DNA of 64,000 nucleotides from Phoronis australis. Taxonomy: Eukaryota; Phoronida; Phoronidae. The notes below the pieces were generated by a model, which was not told the DNA's origin, ran no database searches, and was given only the letters and a program-made list of their open reading frames with translations. This document shows positions 11,560-21,870 of the stretch, piece after piece. The stretch spans positions 1 to 64,000 of the forward strand of contig NMRA01000373.1 in the NCBI GenBank assembly GCA_002633005.1, written 5' to 3'. Each line of letters opens with the position of its first letter. Position 1 is the stretch's first letter. A program made the position numbers and the translations under genes.

Positions 11560-12648
11560 TGCCTCCTACCTAGGGCGGACGTGGGAGATTCGGTACAAAT
11601 ATGGTGGCATCGAGTGCACGGGGGCGAGGGGGGATGCGGAGGTGCTGGCGATTAGGGATGTTGTTTGGCAAAGTCGAAATGACTTGTGCCACCCCAATAA
11701 TTTTTGCCTTCCTATGGGCCTGGTGTGAGTTAAATCAAATGAACTTAATTGCTGTTATAGAGTGGAACTACTTAATCTAAATTGAAGGTTGTTTTTGGGT
11801 GGCATTCTCCTTGGCTTTAACACTCTGCTGACTCTGCCTGGGTTTTCTTTGCAGTGGCTTTATTTTGTATAAGGGATCTTGTTAAATTTTTTTTGGAATG
11901 CTTGGCGAATGACGTTGATTCCCGGGTGGGTCACACACTTTTTAGGGAGGAGGGGTTACGCCCGATATTTCGATCGCTTGACAGCAACCCAGGAGTGGCG
12001 CACTCGCTACTTTCGATTTCCGCCTTCAAATGGGTCGACCCAACTCCAATTCCCAGCGTTTCAATCATCAGAATCCATAACATATGAAGATGGGCTGTTC
12101 GCAAAAGAGAGACACCAGTTATCAGTTGAAATACAGGCAATCAATTACGATAAAAGGACTCTTACCACCAATTGTATTAGAAAAAGTTTCAAACAAAAAC
12201 CAAAACACGTTCAAAGAAGGCCTGGAACTTCCGGTTATTTGGCGCGCTTCGTTTAAATGCCACCAGGCGGCATGAAATATTGCAGCAGAAATTGCAAAAT
12301 TTGGACAACTTGTGTTTCGAATGAACGGTTGATTTCTTCTTCAAGTAGACACGTTGCGGTTAAGGTACTTGTAATTGTCTGGTTACAATAACCTGTTGTC
12401 AATAGATTAGTGACTTTTGTTGGTTTATTGTTTGAAATACAAGCAACACAGAGGCGAAAAATCATTAACAATTAGTGTATTTATGTTGTTCAGTTCTACC
12501 GACTTTTTTTCTACTTACTAGTAGTAGCTCACAAAGTCATAAGTTACTAAGTAATAATTAATTGGAACATCTAACCGGTAACAGCCACTTTAACGACCAT
12601 AAATTTTTACTTGATGAAACGAAATTTCTCCAAGTCTGTTGCTTTGTC
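11560..12648. other. Intergenic stretch with a CpG-richer patch
   Basis: The patch at 11910-12030 is richer in CG dinucleotides than its surroundings (CCCGGG, CGCCCGATATTTCGATCGC), so it could be regulatory. Overlapping ORFs of 60-125 codons show no domain. Confidence 0.35.
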
Positions 12649-13062
12649 ATGAAATTGTTCTGGTTTTTTTGTTTATTTGTTTGTTCGCATGCTACGGCTA
12701 CGCCGTGGTCGCATGTCTCAGTGATCAACGTGGAATTAACACACAACATGTTTCCTGAATGGCTCGAAGCTTATTGGGCTTTTCCAACTCGTCCTCTTAC
12801 CAAGATTGTCATGGACTCTGACAGCTATGAAATCACAACAGCAGTGGGAAAATTGGAGAAAACAATGAACATGGCCTTAAATTCTGCAGATTATAGTGCC
12901 CCCTTCCTTGTTTTACACGACGTGAGGACTCCACCACAAAAGTGCAAAGGCTACAACTGCCATTTACATTTCTGGCTGAGGAATTCAAGATGGCAAAGAC
13001 AATTAAGATTGGTGATGACCTTGACAGATTCCCAAGAGGACAAGTGGCAGGTATCCATATGA
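12649..13062 (+). CDS. Small ORF with signal-peptide-like start, function unknown
   Basis: The ORF begins MKLFWFFCLFVCSHATATPW, a short basic start followed by a hydrophobic core and a plausible cleavage region, then about 115 residues of ordinary composition (for example FPEWLEAYWAFPTRPLTKIV). A possible 5' splice site (GACGTGAGG) occurs at about 12920, so only the first about 91 codons may be coding. After that point other frames stay open: one from 12942 reads FTFLAEEFKMAKTIKIGDDL, and one from about 13134 reads DVIASYVHSRQVENRNTTDL up to a TGA near 13250. This may be one decayed or multi-exon gene. No family recognised. An in-frame Met 29 codons upstream is less likely as the start. Confidence 0.3.
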   Translation: MKLFWFFCLFVCSHATATPWSHVSVINVELTHNMFPEWLEAYWAFPTRPLTKIVMDSDSYEITTAVGKLEKTMNMALNSADYSAPFLVLHDVRTPPQKCKGYNCHLHFWLRNSRWQRQLRLVMTLTDSQEDKWQVSI

Positions 13063-15778
13063 GCGAATGGGCTGAAAATAGTCCTCAGGCAGTGCACTCA
13101 AATTTCGTCAAAGCAGAAAGCAGACTCTAGTGTCGTGACGTCATTGCATCCTACGTGCACTCAAGGCAGGTTGAGAATAGAAACACGACAGATTTGGTCA
13201 TTTGGTCAGGTGCAGGCGAAGCTGTGAGAAGTCAAATGGTGCAGCAGGCATGAGATGAAGTTAATTATAAATAACTTGTGCAGATGGGACTTGGCAGAGA
13301 ATGCATTCACTACTTGAAGAAACTGGAACATTAAGACATGTGTTCTTGCTCTGCAGGACAGCGTGGTCGCGGGGCCATACAACTGGTAACCGCGTTAATG
13401 GAACTGGTTGACATTCTGGAGAAGGCAAGGAGAGCAGCGAAAGTTCCAATTAACGACCTAATGTGAGAAGTACATCATTTGTTAAACCTGGTGAGAAAAC
13501 AACATCCCGAGTAGTGCACAAAAATTCCGGCATTGGCATTATGAATGTTGTAGGAGAGTGGGAGATGGAAGGATATATTGCAGACAGATGGTTTTCCTGA
13601 CTTTGTAATGTTCAGCGAATCTTTGACCAGACGTTGTGCTTTGTTAATTAAGTTCCGTCAATAGAGGCAACTTAGAAATTGCCATTAAAAGAAGAAGAGT
13701 AAGTATGTGCAGAGCTGGAAGAAACAGTCAGAGCCAAGGTCGACATGGACTTTACCTGTAGAGGTTGGAGCATGTAGTAAATCCGTTCATCGATTACTGA
13801 CAACGCTTACCTATTATGGGCAAGGATCACTGTAACGCAGTAAGATGATTTAGTGATGCGATAGAGCAGGCATTATGCTGGTTGTGATGGAAGCCATCCA
13901 AGAGGCAGTACTAAGATTAGGAATTGAAATGGCTCTTGTATCCTTTAACAAAAGCAAGCATGACATTGAGTTCAGTGAGATCTAATCTACGCAATGCGAT
14001 ATCGATGCTTTAAGCTCGAGTTGATCTTCATTTGTCAGGGTTTATTACTTGTGAAAAATGTAATGTGTAGGCATATCCCAGTCAGCGTAAATCTGTGTGA
14101 AATCAAGGTTTTGCACTGACTCTACAACTTGAAAGCAGCACAGTTTTCTCGACATGACTTCCATTACCAATTAATATAAGCCAATTAATATAAGCATAAT
14201 AAGGGTACTCCTAAATGCTCACGGTTGCTTCAGCCCAGATCTTGGACAAAATCAACTTGGCATCCACCAAAGATTCCTTTTTGTCACGGTTGCAAAATTA
14301 GTTTTTGGACAAGTTGGGGTACTTAATTTTACGCGGTACTCTAGTCAGGTGTATAAAGCCCAGGTACCCACCATCCAACTGTGATTAGAAACTGAAAGGG
14401 GCAATAGTTGGATCTGGCTGCAGCCACGAAAAGGAAAAACTTCGGAGATCTATGTATTTTCACTAGTTTTTTGAAGAACGTAAGTAGTACCTGAGTGAAA
14501 CACTACAATTGAATGCGAGACTCAAAGTAATGGAATATTATGTACACTAGGGGGTGCAAGAATCAACTAATGAAATCAGATGAACATAAATAAGGATAGT
14601 ACAATTCTAAGAAAAGGAAATATAGCTAGTAAAAAGGTGTTCTGATGTTATTTGCTGTGCATCAGACATGCGCAGGCCTCATGGTTGGGCCCATTACACT
14701 AAACAACTACGCTAGAAACACGAGAGCCTCATCGTGGATCAACAGGTTCTTCGTGAAGGAAGTTTTCAGGTCTGCCTTCATGTCTCCTAATAGACTTTCC
14801 ATTTGGTTCTATACACTTTATGTTGTAGACATGTAACCGTGCCATCCAGTTGGTTGCTCCCTAGCCTACATAAAAAGCTGGGCTAGACTCTACCAGGTGT
14901 TTAGGGGTTTCGTTGCCGGTACCACTCTCGGGACATCCTGGGCTCCCCATATGCCCAGTAATGGGTCTGTGTCGGGCTAGGTTACAGTGGCCCGTCAAAA
15001 TTTTTATGACCACTGTCTTATGCCTAATCTATCAAAACTCAAGGTTTTTTGAACTGTTTGGTTTGAAGTATGAGCTTATCATATTCCTCAAGAAAACAAA
15101 CTGAACAACAGATCAAAAGTTAAGTAACTGTCTAATCCACACACTTTCAAAATGATCTGTGTTACCAACTCAACCCAGTTACATTACGATAGTTCTAGTA
15201 TGTAAACATTTTGTAACTCAGTTCATTAGGGGGCGCTTTGTACTTTATTAAGGAATTTGTAATTGAACCGCTGATGTCATCAATTGTCTTAATCATGATC
15301 TTTGATCTTAGTGAATGTGTGGAGTAGGGTAATAATTGTAGTATAGCTAGCACTTTACAAAAATAAAACACTGGCTGAAATGATTTGCAGTACAGTACGC
15401 AGAGCTGGTGATGTTTTTAACTGTTTAGCTTTTAAAATTCAATTCCTTGTGAAAAGATGATTTTCCCTGAAGAAATACAATTAAAATTAGCTAAAATGGT
15501 GTAATTGTATGTGTTTTGTTGACCAGCATTTCACACGATGGAGATGGATGTTTTCACTTTTGTGCATTCATTGACAAGGTTTGCAAGTTGTGATGTGGTG
15601 CAAAGATTACGCAAACAGTTAACAATAGATGTGATTGGAAACTTGTGTCATCTTCAGATAATACGTAATGAAGATACTTTTAATTAACAGAATTTTTGGA
15701 TTTGGACCTTACACCAAAAACATCATTCACAACTCAGTGATTATATACAGCTCTGGATGCTTGGTTCTTCTTTTTCAG
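13063..15778. other. Stretch upstream of MGMT; possible coding debris, then nothing clear
   Basis: Around 13130-13250 a frame reads like protein (RDVIASYVHSRQVENRN, then LVIWSGAGEAVRSQMVQQ) but stops at once. From 13.3 to 15.8 kb I see no exon that I can support. The 5' untranslated exon of MGMT should lie here, because the first coding exon is preceded by a 3' splice site. Confidence 0.35.
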
Positions 15779-15795
15779 TCGTCAACCCTTCAGCC

Positions 15796-15959
15796 ATGCC
15801 ACTTGGGGCCATCAAGAGTTCCTGTTGTCACGGTCCAGCAAATACCTACACCTTAACGTCACCCTTAGGAGATCTGGAGGTTGTCAGCTGCCCGAAAGGG
15901 ATACACTCTGTGGGATTTGTCAAAGAAATAACTGATGATAATTTCAATCCTGACGTCCA
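15796..15959 (+). CDS. MGMT: MGMT coding exon 1
   Basis: The start codon at 15796 (GCCATGCC) follows a 3' splice site TTCTTTTTCAG ending at 15778. The exon encodes MPLGAIKSSC, then the beta-strand region SPLGDLEVVSCPKGIHSVGF found at the N-terminus of the family. It ends at CCA|GTGAGT in phase 2. Confidence 0.8.
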
Positions 15960-18900
15960 GTGAGTTCATTCTGTGATTCATATACTAAATACCAAACAAT
16001 TTAAAAATAAAAAATGTGATAATTCTATTAGTACAATAATTTAGCACATAACATTTTGGAAAAGTGAAATCTAGATGGTCAGATTTCTCACAAAAAATGA
16101 TTATCAAAATTTTGATCTATTATTATCTCAATTTGTGTTGTGTAGAAGTCGTAAAACAACATTTAGGAAAGTTTCTAGTTGCAATGATTGGTCAGTCTTA
16201 ATTTGGAAACAATGTTATACTATTTTGGTGCAAAGTAAGTGAAGAACAGTTATCTGGTTTGATCCAGACTGAAGTGACCTCTCTAAATTACAATTTTTTC
16301 TTTATGGTTTTTATCTCCATGGTTATGATACAACCCTTGCCACTTAATTCATGTTTAGAAAAAACAAAAATTTAAAAATAACAAGTGTGTAGTCAAAACT
16401 GAAGTTCCATTGATTAATTCATTGTTTAGAAAAACCAAAAACTTAAAAAAAACAGAAGAGTGTAGTTAGGAGTGAAGACCCATTGATGATCGAAATTTTG
16501 TACAGTTTTTTAAATTTTATGCACCCTCGTGGGTGCATTTTGCAGTCATCTCTGTCCGGGCGTCCAACGTCTGCGTTTGTATCTCCTAAACCCCAGTGGC
16601 AGTATCATGATGAGATTTGGCAGATGTGTTCCTAAGAAGGTGACGACAGACGGCTATGAATTTCGTACCAATTTGACTATTGCTCTGTCCCCTAGTGGCA
16701 ATTTTACTTTATACATTTGCCTCAGCTGTAACTTTTGAGGTCCTCGATGGATTTTCATGAAATTTTAAGTAAATATGTTTCTATTAAACAGACAATGACC
16801 CGTCAACGTTTTCGAACAGATTTAACGTATTCTGTGCCACCTAGTGGCAATTTTAAAAACTTGATGACGATTTTGATGTCCGCTTTCCTTACTGCCAAAC
16901 CGCACAAAGGATCCTTACGAAAATTGATAGATGTGTTCCTGATGATGACACTGATTTTCGTTTTTTAGCGTCTGCCTCTTTGTCTGCCAAACTTCTGAAA
17001 GGATCATTAGGAGTCATAGCAGTTGTGTTCTTGATGAGGAGACCATGGCTGATATTGATTTTTGGATGGATGTGACACCCGTGGTGTCCCCTAGTGGTGA
17101 CTTTTTGTGACCATGGCTGCAGCTCCTGATTTCTTTGCATGATGTTTATGAACTTTTGCTTTTCTTTTCCTATAAATGTGACAGTGGCTGGCAATTAGTT
17201 TTTGGACAGGTCTCACTACCGCAGTCGCCACTTCAGTAGCATTTTTTTCTTGAACTTTGGCAAACAATTGTCTATTATGAAGATGACGGCATCTTTCCAA
17301 TTTGTGATGGGTTTGTTGTATTCTGCACCACTTAGTGGCCATGTCAATTATTTTGAGTCTTCTTTTGTGCCGTCTTCTTCTGGCCACTGAGGATCTTATG
17401 AAAATGGGCAGATGTGTTGCTACAGACATGAGCAATGCTGTCATGTATTTTCAAATGGGTCGAACTACTGCGGTGCCCCCTAGTGACATTATTTTCGCAT
17501 CTGCGGCTGCAACTACTAAATCCCTTGCAAGATCATATCTTTGTCAAGTCTATTCCTATTCCAACAGATGGACGGATGTGACTACCACTGCCTTCTAATA
17601 GCAATTTGTTATTTTACGCCGCTGCCATATGTTTGGATTTACTTGGTGGATTTTCATATCGTTTTGTAATAGAGCGACAACCATGCTGTCCCATTTCGGA
17701 CAGATTTCACGTAATTCTGCGCCTTTTGATGGCCATCATACAAAAAAGACCATTTGGAGCACACCATTTGTGTTGCGGTCGTGGGTACATTTCAATGCTC
17801 CGTGTTGCTCTTGTTTAATTTCTGGTTGTGCACCTTCCAACTAAATGGCTGCCACAGTTGAATGATACTATAGGCATTACACTAAAAACGTCAATGTGTA
17901 CATGGCTGCAATTTAAAGCATCCTTTCGCCCTGTTTAGTTGGCTGAAAATAAAAACTTGACATGTTACTCTCATAAAATTGGTCACATAATCCTTACTGT
18001 GACAGGAATTAATTTCCGTTACGAACAAGAAAATAGAAACTATCAATGACACAAGAAAACACTTTGTGGGATTGGCCAACCCAAAAATTGCAAATTCAAA
18101 AATGGCGCGTGTATTCATTGCCTTTGATTAGAGTTGCTGGCTCATTTGACAACAATTCAAGATTGGGTGAGTGTGGTAAATAGTTTTAAATCCCTGAAGC
18201 GCTTCGTCTAAGAAATCAACATTGACAGCTAAACGGTGAAATGCTGTTTTACTATTTTAATATCGGATGATGAGATTTGTTCTATGAAATTAGTAATTGT
18301 GAATTCATGAAAAGATGAAACCTTCATTGCTGTTTTCCTTTTGTGGGAGAGCATTATTTTTAGGAAATCGTCACATTTAATGAGACATTTTATGATAATT
18401 ATATTACAATAAAAGCTGCCATAGTTAGGACATCAAAAAGAGATCTATTATTCTCAATTTTGCAATAAATTTGTATTTAGGACAGTTTTTTCTAATTTTT
18501 ACGAGAAACAAGAATTCATACAAAATTTGCGCAATTATTTATTGAAGACTTGACCAATATGAACCTTTAAGGATGTCTTAGATTTCGATATGATACTTAT
18601 TATCAATTCATATCAATCAGACATCAGTGTGAATTAACCCTTTCTGTTCTTCAACGTTTCTGACAAAACTAATACCCGGCGAAACATCCACACTTCCATA
18701 TACGTGGTTCAAGCAAATTTGCCATTGCATGTTCTCTCAAAGAACGTCTCAAAAATCAACTGTTCAGTTGTACTTCTTGACCGCTACTCATTTTGCTCAA
18801 AGTTGAAGCTTGTCCCAAAATAGGCAATATTGGCTGTCTCAAGTTTAAGAATTACCAGAAAGCAAAATTACCCACTCTGTAGAATGAAACTTGAGAAATA

Positions 18901-21870
18901 TGGCAAACACAAGAATCACCCTTGTCCCAAATACCAGAATCAGGAGTTTCCATTTTTCAAATTCTCGAGACTGTTCAAATTTTTACCTTAATGCAGCACC
19001 CCCATATTTACATGTGGGTACATATTGCCGGCATCTCTGTCTGGGCGTCTGAGCGTCCGGCGTCTGCCGCTGTATCTTATTGAAATTTGGCATGTGTGTT
19101 CCTATGGGGTTGACGGCAGAGGGCGACGAGTTTCGGACTAATCCGGATGCCACTGTGCCACCTAGTGGCAATTTAATTTTTTTACGTTAATTGCCTCTGT
19201 TTCTTCAAAAGCCTCAACTGATTTTCATGAAATTTGGCACATAGGCATATATTAATGAGGTGACGCAGTCCTCTAGTTTTTGGATGGACTCTAGGCATTT
19301 TGCGCAATCTAGTGGCCATTTTTACTTTCTTCGACTAGTGGCAGTTTTGTTTGTTTTTGTGCCTATGGCTGTATATCCTAAACGCTCTAGAGTATCTTTT
19401 AAATGTAGCAAATGTATTTATTTGTTGACAATGGATGACGACGACTTTCGGACAGATCAGATAAAGGGTGTGCCCCCTAGTGGCAATTTTATAGTTTTTT
19501 ACTTATACCTCTGTATATTCAAAGGTCCTCTATGGATTTCCATAAAATTTGGCACATAGGCATCTATTAATGAGGTGACCCTATCCTCCCTTTTCGGATG
19601 GGCTCTAGGTTTTTTGTGCCACCTAGTGGGCATTTTTAATGTTTTTAAGTCTGTTTTTTGGCGTCTATTCCTCCTTCAACCCAACCACTCTAAACAAGAT
19701 TGTGAAACTTGTCATGTATGTTCCTACTATGAAGAGAACGATTGACAATGACTTTTCAACAACTTTGACTACTGTGGTGCCTCCTAGTGGCATTTTTTGT
19801 GTCCATACCTGATCTCCTAAGCCCTTTGCAGGATCTTTATTAAATTTAGCACGTGTATTGATATGAAGTTGACAGCAGAGACGTCGACTTTCAGACGGAT
19901 CTGACGAACACTGTGCCCCCTAGTGGCAGTTTCATTTTTTCCATTTTCGTCTGTTTCTCTGAAGTTCCTTCGCAAATTTTCCTGAAATTTGGTTAATAGC
20001 TTTTTTTAAAGAAACAGTGACATTTTCTGGTTTTCAGACGGATTCGACGTATTTTGCGACATTTAGCGTCCATTTTTATTTTTTCTTGTCTGTTTTTGGC
20101 GTCTGCCCTCTGTCAACAAGACCACTCTTTGGATGATAGTGAAAATTGGCTTATATGTTCTTAGTTTAAAGACGACAGTTGACGATGATTTCCCGACTTC
20201 AATTACTGTGGTGCCTCCTAGTGGCAATTTTGTTTTTTGCACCCTTAGGTTTATCTTTATGGTGTAAATTTAGCAGGTGTATTCATATGAAATGGACAAC
20301 GGAAGACGACAAGTTTCAGACGGATCTGACAAATGCTTTGCCCCCTAGTGGCAATTTCATTTTTTCTGTTTTTCTCTGTTTCTCTAAAGTTCCAAGACGG
20401 ATTTCCATGAAATGTGGTAAATGTCTTTCTGTTAAAAAACAGTGACATTTACCTGTTTTTTGATGGATTCAAATTATTTTGCACCATCCAGTGGCCATTT
20501 TTATGATAAAAATTAACACCCTAGGAGCACACCATTTGCAGTGCATTTCAACGCTCCGCGTTGCTCTTGTTAAGATTCTTTGTTGGAAGTGACTACTATC
20601 TTGTTGATTGTGCAAAATTTAATCCAAACCACTGGTGCATAGAGGTTTAGTTACTGCATGATTGAACTCTACTGTTTTAGTGTGACTGTGAAAGTCAAGT
20701 CCCAACTGTACGAGGACAATGGATACACATACAAACCATTCTTAGTAAGCCTAGATTGGTTCAAGGTTTACTTCTCTGGGAGTACTGCCATTCAGACACT
20801 TCCTCTACCTCCGCTGTGTTTGGCTTACAAAAAGCAAGGTAAGGTGACACATGGCTCAGTTTAGGAAATACTATGGAGTACTTGGGAGGAGGTTGAGCTA
20901 TGTTTATTGTGTTTGTTACCCCCGATGCTTATTTGGCGTTTGAACGATAAGTGACCTAAATCAAATTTTTTTAACAGAAAACATGAGATTAATCTTCACC
21001 CCACTTGAATAGGAAGTGATTTTGAATACAAGTTAACATCTACCATTTTGTAATAAATACGTCATGTTAGATTTGCTAATTTCGGATAGGTGCACTTTAT
21101 GACGTAGTTGCTTAATTGTGACGAAATAGGCTCATGTGTACTATGGTTCTGTGTCCGTCTCTTCAAATGCGGCATACGTAGCCACATATCATCTGCTTGT
21201 GGCGTTTACAGACCATGGGGCCTGCAGTCTAATGTTTGTACTTGAAATTTGGATTTTTGTAGACATTTTCCATTTGATAAGTGGGTGTAGAGCCGAATGT
21301 GGGTATAAATCTGAGCAATTACCGTTAACTATTTGTCATTTACACTACCGGTAACTGGATTCTGTTTATGGAGTTTTCCAGGGAAACTGGAAATTGTCTG
21401 TTGAGTTACAGACTGAAATATATGAAGAAAGAGTATGTTACCCTAGAGGTGTTGGTAATTTTCAATCAGTATCTGTTTTCCAAGTAATCAGATGGAAACT
21501 GTTTGATGTCAAACATTTGCAAACTTGTTGAAATTTGCCAATTTCCCTCTGCCTTGTTTACTCAGACATTTTACAGCAGAATGCGATTTTGTTATGTTCA
21601 ACAGGAACTTTCATGAGGAAAGTTTGGAGCACACTTGCAGAGACAGTGCCATTTGGCGAGACCATCTCTTACGGAGAACTAGCGACTCGCTGTGGAAGTC
21701 CCCATGGTTCGCGTGCCGTCGGACAAGCCATGAAGAACAACCCTATCGGTATAATTGTCCCGTGTCACCGTGTTGTGCTGTCAGGAGGTAAACTGGGCTC
21801 TTACTGTGGTGGTGTGCGCAACAAGATGAAGAAATGGTTGCTGGACTATGAAAAGATCACGTGTCAGTGA
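15796..21870 (+). CDS. MGMT: Methylated-DNA--protein-cysteine methyltransferase (O6-alkylguanine DNA alkyltransferase)
   Basis: The product removes alkyl groups from O6 of guanine in DNA by transferring them irreversibly to its own active-site cysteine, acting in the nucleus without partners. Coding exons are 15796-15959, 20681-20838 and 21605-21870; junction phases (2, then 1) fit exactly and give 195 residues, close to the roughly 207 of human MGMT. The N-terminal part has TYTLTSPLGDLEVV, as in family members. The last exon carries the DNA-binding segment ISYGELATRCG, the arginine-finger region RAVGQAM, the Asn hinge KNNPIGIIVPCHRV with reactive Cys at about 161, and WLLDYE. All key residues are present, so it should be active. 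A 3' splice site at 15778 precedes the start codon, implying a 5' UTR exon upstream. The large first coding intron is filled with repeats. Confidence 0.93.
16519..17815 (+). mobile_element. Hairpin-ended non-autonomous element, copy 1 (Helentron/HINE-like), with internal CTAG-motif array
   Basis: The left end carries a hairpin (GCACCCTCGTGGGTGC) followed by GTCATCTCTGTCCGGGCGTC. The right end reads CATTTCAATGCTCCGTGTTG and then CTCTTGTT, the same end as the other two copies. The inside is a diverged tandem array of two alternating unit types, one with CCCCCTAGTGGCAATTTT and one with GCACCACTTAGTGGCCAT, each roughly 130-170 bases. No protein is encoded; ORFs come from the array. Hairpins near both ends, a T-rich 3' end, a TT insertion context and internal minisatellites suggest a Helentron-derived element, like the pearl elements of bivalves (inference). 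Confidence 0.65.
18991..20571 (+). mobile_element. Hairpin-ended element, copy 2, same orientation
   Basis: The left hairpin is CCCCCATATTTACATGTGGG, followed by GGCATCTCTGTCTGGGCGTC. The right end is TGCATTTCAACGCTCCGCGT and TGCTCTTGTT; CAACGC/GCGTTG forms a terminal hairpin. Motif copies of the form CCTAGTGGCA or TAGTGGCCA occur near 19155, 19310, 19478, 19625, 19787, 19918, 20217, 20345 and 20490. It lies in the MGMT intron and ends only about 110 bases before exon 2. Confidence 0.7.
20681..20838 (+). CDS. MGMT: MGMT coding exon 2
   Basis: Enters after CTGTTTTAG in phase 2 and leaves at CAAG|GTAAGG in phase 1. It encodes the linker and WFKVYFSGSTAIQTLPLPPL, corresponding to the WLNAYF...PVPALHHPVFQQ segment of human MGMT just before the catalytic domain. 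Conservation is modest, but position and phase fit. Confidence 0.75.
21605..21870 (+). CDS. MGMT: MGMT coding exon 3 (catalytic domain)
   Basis: It begins after TGTTCAACAG with TFMRKVWSTLAETVPFGETI and contains the helix-turn-helix and the invariant PCHRV motif. It ends WLLDYEKITCQ with TGA at 21868-21870. This exon alone identifies the gene. Confidence 0.92.

Noticed and set aside
3695-15796. MAAWKR first exon at 3695 joined to the MGMT exon
   Set aside because: The phase after AAG|GTGTGT does not give the MGMT frame at 15796, and the distance is large.
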